Positions 12,540 through 22,975 of a DNA stretch of 64,000 nucleotides are shown piece by piece (the stretch's first letter is position 1; the number at the start of each line of letters is the position of its first letter). The position numbers and the translations under genes were made by a program. Source of the DNA: Timema cristinae (Eukaryota; Arthropoda; Insecta; Phasmatodea; Timematidae); contig JBCFYV010000001.1 of NCBI GenBank assembly GCA_039000515.1, positions 57,025,372 to 57,089,371 of the forward strand. Reading direction: 5' to 3'. Under the pieces are notes generated by a model, which was not told where the DNA came from, searched no databases, and saw nothing but the letters and a program-made list of their open reading frames with translations.

Positions 12540-12731
12540 GCATCATCTCGGTCGGATTAACTGAGGTTTTTTTCCTAAATGGTTTTCCACTCTCTCTCTC
12601 TCTCTCTCTCTCTCTTCCACGCAAATGCGGGTTCACTTCCTCTAATTCAACCTTCTCAATTCCTAATCCATTAGAGTAATTAGTACTTAAAGCGTATAAA
12701 CCAAACGGGTAGTAAGACGCTGTGCTAAGTA
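12540..12731 (+). mobile_element. SINE-B copy, 5'-truncated, with internal (TC)n
   Basis: Body and tail are well preserved: CCACGCAAATGCGGGTTCAC, CATTAGAGTAATTAGTAC and AAACGGGTAGTAAGACGC. The CT run inside the body (12590-12615) has expanded from the usual CACTCTC stretch. Confidence 0.8.
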
Positions 12732-12949
12732 TATTCTAATACATCCTACAAGTTTATATTTTCTAAATACCACTTTTTCGGTAAAAATTCCAACGACTTT
12801 CCTTAAAACTAAATGTAATCTTTGTTAAGTAAGAACGTAATAAGAAGATAAGTATTTGAGCGTTTCAAAACTATCCATAAGTCAAGCATGTGACGGCTAT
12901 AAATAGGCCTACCTAAAATATTTTTTTTAAAATACCTCCACTAGGATTA

Positions 12950-13166
12950 TACGTATATGCATTAATTACGCTAATGTATTAGGGATTATTAAGGTTGAAT
13001 ATATATGAAGTGTACCCACAGTTACAGATAGAGAGAGTGGAAAACTATTCAGGAAAAATCTTTCTCAGCACACCCGAACAGGATTTGAACCCCGATCTCA
13101 CCATCATCCACAGTCCAGTATACTGCGAGAGTAACGCCTTACGCCATTATTCCACTGAAACCGCAA
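12950..13166 (-). mobile_element. SINE-B copy
   Basis: A minus-strand copy with the body, the box B complement AGGATTTGAACCCCGATCTC and the head ACTGCGAGAGTAACGCCTTA to CCACTGAAACCGC. The tail hairpin is missing. Confidence 0.8.
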
Positions 13167-13430
13167 CAAAATAAGTATGTATTTTTTTAAACTAGTTTTC
13201 ACGCCTCAGTCTTACTATATGATATGTTTATGAATGGGGGATCTTGTTTCAAATGGATTAAAAACCATATTTGATGCTGGGCGTGAAGTTACATTAAGAA
13301 TAAAGATAAACCACTTATTTAGGCACTATATCACATGGTAGAGTTAGGACCCACCCCAGTCAACTGTCGCAGCTAAGGAGTCCAGACTGCAGATGATACA
13401 CCTTGTCAGGCGAATTGGTACCCGTGTTTA

Positions 13431-13474
<44 letters not shown>

Positions 13475-13627
13475 GCACCGCGTCTTACTACCCGTTCGGG
13501 TTATACGCACTTACGCTAATGTGTAATGGTAGGGTGATTGTGAGATGAAATGAAGGACCTACAGTTTAACGTGGAATCCAAACCACGGTGGCGGCCTGGC
13601 ATTCCACACATTCACAAGATGTCTTGC
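13431..13627 (-). mobile_element. SINE-A copy 2, 5'-truncated
   Basis: On the minus strand this copy keeps the (AAT)n tail, the hairpin tail and the body, but stops near GTCTTG. The tRNA-like head with boxes A and B is missing. Truncation at the 5' end is the usual outcome of incomplete reverse transcription. No target-site duplication could be set. Confidence 0.88.
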
Positions 13628-13790
13628 CGTATTTATAAATAGCATGATTAACGTAAATTGTTTGAAAGAACCAAGGTATGTCACTTGGTGGAAAACAATC
13701 CAAAAGTGTGAACCACGTGGTCTGAGTGACGTCATTGAGTGATTAATATAACTCCCTCACTTATATGTTAGTTAAGAACCCAAGAAGTTA

Positions 13791-13950
13791 AGTCGTCAAA
13801 GCTAATTCGGTAGCACATCTGTCTACAAAGGTAAAATAATAGAAACCGATTACACACCATCGAACATATTTCATTTGAGGACTTAATTCACGGTCGGGGG
13901 AATAGGTGTTGTGCCTGTCATGGAATTAAAATAAAGTTAAGTTATCATTT
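13791..13950 (+). mobile_element. SINE-E copy, decayed
   Basis: Head-like AGCTAATTCGGTAGCACATC (box A region) and a body ending TTAATTCACGGTCGGGGGAA then TGTTGTGCCTGTCATGG. It matches the copies at 23961 and 57990. Confidence 0.55.
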
Positions 13951-14727
13951 AATATAAACAGTAGGTTCAGAAAGTTCCGTTAAGAATACCATCTCATCCC
14001 AATAACTCGTCGTTACAGCTAAAACAAGGCGTCCCATCGTATTAGAGTGGTAGCTTGGAGTGTTCGTTAAAAAAAAATGTGAAACCATTCGAACAAAAAT
14101 TAAAATTAAATTATAATGTTTATTTAAGATTATAAAACTATTTTACTGGTCCGAATTTAACGTACGGAATTACATATTTCCTACGGTTTTATCTAAGTTA
14201 AACATCTATTCCTATTATCAATAGATTCCCGGTGATGGTGCATGTACCAAAACTAGTTGAATTAAAATTATAAGTTGCCTAGAAACCTACCATAAGCACT
14301 AAGGAGAAAGGATCCAAACGAATAATCAATCATTTTTTTATATAAATAAAATTAGAAAATAATAATTTCAATATATTTAGCATAACATAAATCTTTAAAA
14401 AAAACCATTATGAATCTGTAATACGAATCTTAAATTTTTTTCTATAATATTATTTTTAATTAATTTATCAATTTTGCTCTACTTTATTTAAGTAAACTAA
14501 GGATATAACTCGGATTCTAATTCTGATTTTTATAAAATAATAAATTTGTTTACATAGCTATATAACTTAAATGTAATTCATTTTTTATCAAAATGATCTA
14601 TACCTCAATGTAAAGCTGTAGTTGCAAATTAATTTTATATTTATTTACGAAACAATTATGTAGCACCCACATAGGTTTACACGTGAATTAAATGTAAGAA
14701 TAATCCAGTCTAGCTTACAGGTAAATG
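13951..14727. other. AT-rich, nothing recognised
   Basis: Very AT-rich in its second half. No repeat family or open frame stands out. Confidence 0.6.
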
Positions 14728-14898
14728 GGAGGTGGCGGCTCAAATCACGGCCAGGTGTAATGAAAGTAATTTTTTCCTAATAGTTTTTTCACTCTCCCTT
14801 CACGCAAGTGCAGGTACATTTCCTTCTTATTTTACTTCTATAATCCTTAGCCTATTAACGTAAATATGCGGAAAGCCCGTGCGGGTAGTAATGCAAAG
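14728..14898 (+). mobile_element. SINE-B copy, 5'-truncated
   Basis: Body (TTTCCTAATAGTTTTTTCAC, CACGCAAGTGCAGG) and tail (GCCCGTGCGGGTAGTAATGC) are visible. The hairpin keeps its pairing although its bases changed (CCCGTGCGGG). Confidence 0.72.
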
Positions 14899-15387
14899 TT
14901 TGAAAAAATGCATGCAGACCAGCCTGAAATCAAGATATTTATTATGTAGGTCTTTATTTTAATTATTATTTATTTATTTTAATATTTATTATGTATTAGT
15001 ATGTCTTTGCGATCTGGTATTGTTTTACTCTCGATGCATACCCATGAATCAAAAGAGAACAAAGGTGTTTTACTTTTATAAAATTAGTATTAGATTAAAG
15101 TTTGCAAAATTTTACGCCTTAATTAAACAAAGTATCCATTACTTAGTGACGATGTTGTCTCAAAGCCTCTGCCTTATACAACCCACAGCTAAAGAAAGAA
15201 TAACACATCAAGACGACGTAACGTAAGGTAATAATGAGGACGTTAAGTGATACTTTGACGTATATTGCATGTGGAAGTGTAGTACATACCAGGCAGAGGT
15301 GTAAGAAAGACTGAACACAACTAAATGTAGTCTCCTGTTTCCCACTAGCGCAACACGTGGACGATATATCAACAGGAGCGTGTTTTG

Positions 15388-15935
15388 TATGACGTCTACC
15401 AAGGAAAAACAAAGTCAAGTCCAAAAGGCGTTCTTCTTATGACGTCTACCGAAAGGAAAAACAAAGTCAAGTCCAAAAGTCGTTCTTCTTATGACGTCTA
15501 CCGAAAGGAAAACAAAGTCAAGTCCAAAAGGCGTTCTTCTTATGACGTCTACCAAGGAAACACAAAGTCAAGTCCAAAAGGCGTTCTTCTTATGACGTCT
15601 ACCGAAAGGAAAAACAAAGTCAAGTCCAAAAGGCGTTCTTCTTATGACGTCTACCGAAAGGAAAAACAAAGTCAAGTCCAAAAGGCGTTCTTCTTATGAC
15701 GTCTACCAAGGAAAAACAAAGTCAAGTCCAAAAGGCGTTCTTCTTATGACGTCTACCGAAAGGAAAAACAAAGTCAAGTCCAAAAGGCGTTCTTCTTATG
15801 ACGTCTACCGAAAGGAAAAACAAAGTCAAGTCCAAAAGGCGTTCTTTGTATTATGTCTAACGAAAGTAAAAACAAAGTCTAATCCAAAAAGTGTGCTCAA
15901 TATGACGTATTCAGTAATAGTAAACAAAGTGTAGT
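15388..15935. repeat. 50-52-bp tandem array, about 10 units
   Basis: Each unit has ATGACGTCTACC, GGAAAAACAAAGTCAAGTCC and AAAAGGCGTTCTTCT. Two unit types alternate irregularly, ACCGAAAGG and ACCAAGG, so the length varies by two bases. The last two units are diverged. Overlapping open frames (15385-15699, 15644-15934) arise from the repeat and have no family resemblance. Each unit carries a TGACGT word like a CRE half-site. Confidence 0.95.
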
Positions 15936-16170
15936 CTATATAAAATAATTGTTAGTTTATTTCAAAAGCGTTAATATTTGTACTATATTTTTAAACATAA
16001 AAATGTATATATATTTTTAATGAAATAGATAGTTTCTTAAACATTATAGACGCTATCTAAATTTAATTTTTAAGGCCTTTTGAGGCTTTTGTATATACAC
16101 TAGTCAGAAAAATCACATTATGACAGAATACAAAGTCTATAACAAACAAGAGATTCAATATGATATATAG

Positions 16171-16431
16171 GTGACCTGGTGGTCTAGGGGTAAGGTGTCA
16201 GACTTCTGTGCTGGCGGCCGGGGTTCAATCCTCGGTCCCGGCACGGATTTATCCGATTACCAAACCCTTCCTTCACCTCTGACAAGACATCTTGTGAATG
16301 TGGGGAATGCCAGGTCTCCGCCGTGGTTCGGATTCCACGTTAAACTGTAGGTCCTTCACAATCACCCAACCATTACACATTAGCGTAAGTGCGTATAACC
16401 CGAACGGGTAGTAAGACGCGGTGCTAATAGT
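16171..16431 (+). mobile_element. SINE-A copy 3 with perfect 14-bp target-site duplication
   Basis: A complete copy with boxes A and B, body and hairpin tail but a very short 3' repeat. The 14-base word aatatgatatatag occurs directly before it (16157-16170) and directly after it (16432-16445). Perfect duplications mark a fairly recent retroposition and fix both ends of the family consensus: it starts GTGACCTGG and ends GGTGCTAATAGT. Confidence 0.95.
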
Positions 16432-16445
16432 AATATGATATATAG

Positions 16446-17169
16446 CCTAAATTTGAATGATATCGTTTAAGTGTAAAAAATAATAATTGCACAGCAAAAA
16501 ACATTATATTCAATAGCATTATTATTAGTTTCAACTAAATAGCTTTAAAACCGTAATAATATAAAATAGTTTCATAATTCTTTGAAAGCCGTTTAAAGAT
16601 TTCACTGTAATAGAGAGTAGAATAATAAATAACTTAAAACATCAATAAGAAATAAAATACACAGGATCGCTACCAAAACTTGAAAAGAAAAAGGTATAAT
16701 TTCGGACAAGCAAACGAAGAACTAATGTTGACAAACCTAGGCTATTTCATTTCTTGTGTCAGAATCAAAGCTTGTCTTTCTGTTTGCATGACTAATTGAT
16801 CCTGCTTGTGTTAATCGAATTAAAAGAACAGTCACGCGCGGAGGAATTAGAGTGTCCCGAAGTCATCACCGGAACGTTGGTTGGTCAATGTCATCAGCAT
16901 TTGCTCAAAGACAGCGTTTAATCCAGACCACAAGGTCCAAGCTGCTCTGTCATAAAATTAATATTATACTGACATAATTCTTATAATGCAATGTTTACAA
17001 ATAATGTTATCACTTATAGCCGATTTCAGACATATATAAAGCCCTATAGTTCAGCAGTACTCAACCATTTTTGTTCGCGTAGCTCCAGATATAATTTACC
17101 TTCAACGTTACCCGCAAAGTTATTGGTGCGTTAAGCTTCATCGCCACCGGAGCAACTTTGAGCATGTTA
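16446..17169. other. Unassigned sequence
   Basis: AT-rich to 16800, then more balanced to 16960 with no open frame or repeat match. Confidence 0.55.
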
Positions 17170-17193
17170 TTGCAACAACAACAACAACAACAA
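17170..17193. repeat. (AAC)n microsatellite
   Basis: A perfect CAA run of about seven units just upstream of the hAT element at 17245. Confidence 0.9.
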
Positions 17194-17244
17194 GGTTGCA
17201 AATGAAAAGTTGACCTTTGTTGGTGTAAGTTGGTATGTGATGTA

Positions 17245-18155
17245 TAGGAATGTGGTATCGAAAGAAAAATATCGATAGTTTAATCGTTTAAAGTATCGCA
17301 AGAAAAATATCGATACCGTACTAGTATCGATAGCAGTAAGTATCGGTATTGCAATTTTAATATGGAAAATGTTTTTTAATCTAGTAATAATAATTTCAAT
17401 TTTTGCATCATAAATGTATTTTCCTTTTTGTTTAACTATTGAAAATTATAATGGTTTTTAATACTTCAATACAAAATTTTAAAATATGCTTTTTATCTAT
17501 CCAACTTCTTAAAAAAAACTTCCTTAATTCACTTCTGGAAGGTGCCATTTTTTAGCTACATTTGTAATTTATATACTCCATCAAGAGAGAGAGTTTTAAC
17601 TATTAACAAACAATAGAAAAATGGATGCCTTTCCCTGTTTCATCTGCTTAAACAACGCAAATAAACTTACGAGTATATGCTTCTTCTGCTTTGGGCACCC
17701 TTGAGTTGACTTGAGTTTATTGAGCTCTACTAATACTTATTTTGGTTAGTTTGTGATTGATAAAGGAAGGGGTAGTAGACTGGTCGCTACCCGCCCCGTT
17801 GCCAGGTCAGGCATCAGACACTGTTGATAAATTAAGATTTAAGAACAACTATGAATTATGATGAGCTAAAAGATACTGATTTCTAGAACTGCTTCTTACT
17901 TGTCATTCAGAAAATGAGAGAATTGAGAAATAGTATTAATGGTTCTTCCTTCACAGTCCACCATAGTAAACATTTAACCCCAGGATGAGTGAAGATAACA
18001 AAAAAGTTGTTTCTTTCGATACCGATTCCGATACCGGAGTGTGAATACTAATATCAGTAAAAGTGTCGGAAAAAAGTATTTAGTACAAAAATACTAATAT
18101 CGAAAGGAAAATATAGGTATTAGTAAAGTATCGATACTTTTTTTAAACATCCCTA
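17245..18155. mobile_element. hAT-type non-autonomous element, 911 bp
   Basis: The left end is TAGGAATGTGGTATCG and the right end, reverse-complemented, is TAGGGATGTTTAAAAAAAG. Both are followed by repeated ATCGATA motifs. The flanks gtgatgta (17237-17244) and gtgttgta (18156-18163) are an 8-bp duplication with one mismatch, the length typical of hAT insertions. No transposase domain is recognised; the longest frame inside is under 30 codons. Confidence 0.75.
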
Positions 18156-18352
18156 GTGTTGTATCATGCTAATGTCGCATGCAACAAAAGTTGGTGTGCT
18201 TTGCAAATTATCCGTTCGAAGCGTTAAAGATTAAAAGAAAATATGAACCAGAGACCAACATTCAGTCGCATGAACAAAATGTATCTTCTCTTTGGAAGGT
18301 TTGTTTCAGTTGAGACTGGACGTGTTGTGTTTTAGTTAAAAAATTTCACTAT

Positions 18353-18395
18353 AGGGATGGAAATTGAATAAAAAATATCGATGTTATTTAAATAA
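18353..18395 (+). mobile_element. hAT-like terminal sequence, single end
   Basis: TAGGGATGGAAATTGAATAA followed by an ATCGATG motif resembles the ends of the element at 17245-18155. No partner end was located. Confidence 0.35.
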
Positions 18396-19005
18396 AAACA
18401 GCTGACTATAAGCCATCAATGTTTTTTAGGTTTTAAAAAACCATTGTATAGTAAAAATAATTATAAATCATAGTTTCTTGTTAAATTTTGTTCTGTTTTT
18501 TTTTTCGAATAAATAAATAAATAATATATTTAACTAGTACTATCTTATAAATGGTTTGTTTTGAAATCTTGAATAAATACATTCAAGCTTTGGTATGAAT
18601 CGCTAATCACTAAAAATGTGTTACAGCTAATCATCATTCTTGGAGTGATCCAGTCCCCCTGAAGTTTGTGTCTGATTTTCTTATTGTCGGTTCAGTCATC
18701 CTAGGTAATAACTTCATATCAGAGCTAGACATATGCTTGAAGTTTTTGAAGCTTCCAACCGTAACGAAGATCTCCACATAGGTTATCTTTCTTCAAATCT
18801 TTTAGTAATTCATTTCCAGCATACCGATCTCTCTTTTGTAAATTTGGCCGAACCAACATTTATGCTTTCGTCTTCGTTGCGTAATTGCAAACATTATTAC
18901 ACAAGCAGCGGCTACCACTAAAAATCTTCTTTTTCCCATATGTTGGCACAAACTATCAACTGTTTTTTAAGTAGGCACCTTTACGCATGTTATACATGTT
19001 CTATA

Positions 19006-19300
19006 TTATATATTATTATTATTATTATTATATTAGCACCGCCTCTTACTACCCATTAGGGTTATACGCACTTACGCTAATGTGTAATGGTAGGGTGATT
19101 GTGAGATGAAATGAAGGACCTACAGTTTAACGTGGAATCCGAACCACGGTGGAGGCCTGGCATTCCCCACATTCACAAGATGTCTTGTCAGAGGTGAAGG
19201 AAGGGTTTGGTAATCAGATAAATCTGTGCCGGGACCGAGGATTGAACCCCGGCCGCCAGCATAGAAGTCTGACACCTTACCCCTAGACCACCAGGTCACC
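19006..19300 (-). mobile_element. SINE-A copy 4 with 11-bp target-site duplication
   Basis: A full-length minus-strand copy. The word catgttctata is repeated at 18995-19005 and 19301-19311. A short open frame over its head (19120-19335) starts outside the element and is not a gene. Confidence 0.94.
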
Positions 19301-19349
19301 CATGTTCTATAAACTATAAGTAAATTTACAACCAAAATATTAAGAAATA

Positions 19350-19371
19350 TGTGTGTGTGTGTGTGTGTGTG

Positions 19372-19412
<41 letters not shown>
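19350..19412. repeat. (GT)n(AT)n compound microsatellite
   Basis: About eleven GT units run into about twenty AT units. It lies 40 bases after SINE-A copy 4. Confidence 0.93.
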
Positions 19413-19416
<4 letters not shown>

Positions 19417-19629
19417 GTTAACAAATCCCTACGATGTATTCGCGTAGCCCCAGAGGTACGTGTACCCAAGGTAACAAAGGGTGAGTTTTATTATTTTATA
19501 CTATAATATTATATTTGTAATAAAATGTATTCATTTGTAGCTATTTTTAAAAAGACGGTAGAGTTTTGTATTTTTACTTTCTCTCGACATTTTGGATTGT
19601 CGAAGAAAAAATCGTACTCGAGATTTTGA

Positions 19630-19870
19630 TCGATGTATATTATGTTTCATGACTCCCTGAAACCAAAAAAGTGTTTTTCGCAATGTCATCTGTCGGTTCC
19701 TCGGGCTGAAGCCGAAACTATTTTACCGATCGGGCTAAAACTTGGTATTTGAAGTTTTCATAAGGTCCACTCGAAATAATTTGGAATTATTTATCTGACT
19801 CTAAAATTAAGGGTATTTTACTGGAGGGCAAAAAGAGAAAAAAAAAAATCGATTTCCTCGAAATCCACTC
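19630..19870 (+). repeat. Dispersed repeat F, copy 1
   Basis: GTTTCATGACTCCCTGAAACC, a CTGTCGG word, GGGCTGAAGCCGAAACTATT and AGTTTTCATAAGG occur in this order and recur, reversed, at 25020-25180. The origin is not recognised. Confidence 0.6.
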
Positions 19871-20202
19871 AAAAAATTTTGATTAAATTTTATATCTAGA
19901 CACTGTTTATCGTTATAAACAAGATTACAAGTCTCATATTCTCATGAACATTACTTTGAGGGTACTTAACATAACTGCAATTATCATATTTTCATAATTT
20001 CTCCACAACTAGTTAAGATCTTTGTAAAGTTGTAGTACTATAAGAAATAAAAATCTTTATTTGAAATATAGAGTATTTTAATTATAAAACCAATAGTTTC
20101 TTAGCTGATATTTGGTGTAGTGTTTATACAACAATGTGTAGACCTATTATTTCGTTTCACATAGCTTACGAGTTTTTAGTAGCCTAAACATGTATTTTAA
20201 GA

Positions 20203-20479
20203 TTATTATTATTAGCACTGCGTCTTACTACCCGTTCGGGTTATACGCACACTAATGTGTAATGGTAGGGTGATTGTGAGATGAAATGAAGGACCTACAG
20301 TTTAACGTGGAATCCGAACCACGGTGGCGACCTGGCATTCCACACATTCACAAGATGTCTTGTCAGAGGTGTAGGAAGGGTTTGGAAATCAGATAAATCT
20401 GTGCCGGGACCGAGGATCGAACCCCGGCCGCCAGCATAGAAGTCTGACACCTTACCCCCTAGACCACCAGGTCACCCCC
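20203..20479 (-). mobile_element. SINE-A copy 5 with 12-bp target-site duplication
   Basis: A full-length minus-strand copy with a short ATT tail. The word tgtattttaaga flanks it at 20191-20202 and 20480-20491. It lacks a few bases in the GCACTTACGCTAATG stretch of the tail (reads gcacactaatg), a private deletion that distinguishes this copy. Confidence 0.94.
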
Positions 20480-20689
20480 TGTATTTTAAGACAAGAGCGA
20501 GAGAAAATCTGTGAGGTGTGCCGTACCATTTATTTTAAAAGCGGCCCTCTCTGCATTTTAAATTCTCCATGTAGATTTTACGAGAGAAGGTGTTTGACTC
20601 GACTTGTCAGACGCATCTATCTCATGTTGGTGGCAATAAAATCAGGGTCAAATCCCAGTCAGATGCTTTTTTTAAAAAATTAATTTGAG

Positions 20690-20917
20690 GTATTTAACGT
20701 CCACTTTCTGCACCAACTCATTATATCAGCACATGACTAAGCTAACTTTAATAATTTATAGCAGAGCCAACATCCAGCCCCCGGAAGTTAATTCATCACA
20801 ATGAAAGGGTAAACCCACATTTCAACAATGATAATCTTTTGGCTATGCCAGGAATCGAACCCGGGACCTCTAGCTCAGAAGACAGTCATGCTACTGGCTG
20901 AGCTAAGGTATCGGCAG
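20690..20917 (-). mobile_element. SINE-E copy
   Basis: On the minus strand: head TAGCTCAGCCAGTAGCATGA, box B GGTTCGATTCCTGGCATAGC, then a body that includes CATTGTGATGAATTAACTTC and the CCGGGGGCTGGATGTTGGC motif. A third tRNA-derived family, distinct from A and B. Confidence 0.72.
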
Positions 20918-21350
20918 TCGGATGCAGTTAGGGTGACTTTTCTTTGAAGGTTTCACACTCTTTCGACCCAAAAATGTAAGTATATTAAATTAATAATTCT
21001 TCATCGCTGCCTCATTAATACAACAGGTGAACCCAACAACTGTAAGTTACATCTTCAACTAAAATCTTGCACTTTTGATAAATGCATTTAAGTATGAGTT
21101 TTCTTGCTTGTAAAGCCTGGTATAAACTTAGAAGTGAAAATAACCAATTAGAAGTGAAAATAACCAAACCAATTCAAAAGCACTACATTATTAGTACCAC
21201 TAGTCTAACCAGTAGGCAAAGGCGCTTCGACTAAATTAGGTTATCTAAGTTTGATGCATTTATATGATAAATTAATTTCGGATTAAACAGTGAAACACTT
21301 ACAAGAGATAATATTCTATTGTATGCGAATACGTTTTAACGTCAAGGACA

Positions 21351-21554
21351 CCCACCTCGGTGGCCGCGCGGTCTAACGCGCTACACTCGTGTTGGACTAA
21401 ACTGCCGAAAACGGAGATATCGGGTTTCAATCCTTGTCGGGTACAATGAGGACTGTTTTTCCTAACTGGTTTTCCAATTTTCCTCCACGCAAATGTGGGT
21501 GCATTTCCTCTAAATTAAGCCTTTATAGTCCCTAACACATTAGTATAATTAGTA
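21351..21554 (+). mobile_element. SINE-B, 5' part, interrupted by a DNA element
   Basis: The best-preserved SINE-B head: TGGCCGCGCGGTCTAACGCG (box A region) and CGGGTTTCAATCC (box B region). A body with TCCTCCACGCAAATGTGGG and CACATTAGTATAATTAGTA follows. It stops abruptly, and its missing tail lies at 22347-22388. Confidence 0.87.
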
Positions 21555-22343
21555 GAGGAGATGCGGGTATTATGGACTGATTGTTTTGTGAGAGATGATT
21601 GTTTGTTTTGGCTGTCACAACTTTTGCAGGCTTGTTTTTTATCTTGCTATATTTCTTTGTTCTACTGATATTATTAATTCTAATCAAATCATTAGGTTAA
21701 GGCTCACTCATGCTTATCTTTGAGTTAAAACATTATTTTACAGTAATTTTATTATAACCTAACAAAAAAATGCTTTCCGAAATAGCGAGTTGGGCATTAA
21801 GGAATACTACTATTCCATAATTCCCGCACATTTTTCAAGTAACTTATTTAGCAAGTGATTTTTTTGTCAACGTAAGCTTAAACATTTTTGCTAACACCTA
21901 AGAAATATATTAAGAGAGCAACGCAACTTGATACTATAGTTTAGTCTATTCTATTTTAATAATTCATTATTAATACTGATTTATTAATAAGCTTTTTTTT
22001 ACTATAATGTATTATTTCAATGATTCGTTATTATTACGATTTTATTGTTTTATACATAATATTTGCATGTTTGTATACACTTTCTTATGAAAAATTTGTT
22101 AGTTTTAGTAAATATAGTTATTTTTTATATAAAATGTGTAGTATTCCACATTGCCCTAAATTGTTACACTTCTTTTAAGCACTCCTACAGGATATTATAA
22201 GTTATAAATTTTGCTTTAAGCACTAAAAATAGTTAAAAACATATTAATTGTAAGTTTAAAATGGAGCTCGATGACAAAATGTGGAAATACGCTTTGATAT
22301 TATTGAAAAAGCAAATTATATTCCATACTACCCGCACTTTCTC
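21555..22343. mobile_element. 790-bp DNA element inserted into SINE-B
   Basis: The ends are inverted relatives of each other: GAGGAGATGCGGGTATTATGG on the left and, in reverse complement, GAGAAAGTGCGGGTAGTATGG on the right. A TA dinucleotide sits at both junctions. The inside is AT-rich with no long open frame. It separates the two halves of a SINE-B, so it is younger than that SINE. The superfamily is not recognised; the TA junctions would suit a Tc1/mariner-like insertion but do not prove it. Confidence 0.6.
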
Positions 22344-22346
22344 ATA

Positions 22347-22388
22347 GGCGTATAACCCGAACGGGTAGTAAGACGCGGTGCTAAAAAA
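22347..22388 (+). mobile_element. SINE-B, 3' tail part of the interrupted copy
   Basis: GCGTATAACCCGAACGGGTAG followed by TAAGACGCGGTGCTA and an A run. This is the shared SINE tail with its ACCCG/CGGGT hairpin. It continues where the copy at 21351-21554 breaks off. Confidence 0.83.
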
Positions 22389-22410
22389 AAGTCAATGACA
22401 AAAGCTGATA

Positions 22411-22645
22411 CAGTAGCCCAATGGCTTCTTTGGTGCTGACTGACAGCTCACAGCTGACATCTGACAGCTTTGAAAAGCTACCAGACCAAATTATGTATCC
22501 CTACGCCGAACTATATGATCTGCAAAAACAAGTGTTTCGCAGCTGTCACAACTGACAGTCAAAGTTTAGGTATATACCTAAATGTTGACTGTCAGAAGTC
22601 AGTTGTGAGCAGTCAGTCAGCACCAAAGAAGCCGTGGGTACTTAC
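22411..22645. mobile_element. Foldback element with GACAG-rich arms
   Basis: The left arm GGCTTCTTTGGTGCTGACTG (from 22423) is inverted at CAGTCAGCACCAAAGAAGCC (to 22633). The imperfect pairing extends about 45 bases inward through CTGACAG repeats and about 10 bases outward. The 90-codon open frame 22470-22742 crosses it and is a by-product. Confidence 0.7.
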
Positions 22646-22910
22646 TATACCTCTAAGAACAAACTTGGTAAAAAAAAAAAATCTTCGTTTGTATAATTTT
22701 TTGCCCCATTTAACATGGCAGAGTTGGCAGTACTTTAAATAAGCACGATGTGGCCCAGGAAACAAACACCTGACACAATGCCTTATTGAAACTTCACTGC
22801 ACTCCTTGACTCAAGTTTAGTCCTTTGACTCTGAGAAGTGCTAGTTGCAGTTCGAGTGTTAACACCACTTCCAAGTGAAACAATTGACCTGCAAATTGTT
22901 TGTTGTACAG

Positions 22911-22975
22911 GCTACAAACTGGAGAGCGAGTTTCCAAGATATTGTGTTCTGACCACCAACCTTGGATCTGTTCAG
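22911..22975 (+). CDS. Candidate internal exon, unknown gene
   Basis: TTTGTTGTACAG precedes it as a plausible splice acceptor, and CAG is followed by GTACCA as a donor. Between them one frame is open: after GC (end of a split codon) come 21 codons starting YKLESEFPRY and ending NLGSVQ. The base composition is closer to coding DNA than its neighbours, with mixed acidic, basic and aromatic residues. The exon would start in phase 1 and end in phase 0. The protein family is not recognised. A 65-base open stretch with consensus borders can occur by chance in 64 kb, so this is a guess. Confidence 0.25.

Noticed and set aside
15385..15934. Repeat-encoded proteins of about 100 residues
   Set aside because: They follow from a stop-free tandem unit and shift frame between units. 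No domain or start context supports a gene.
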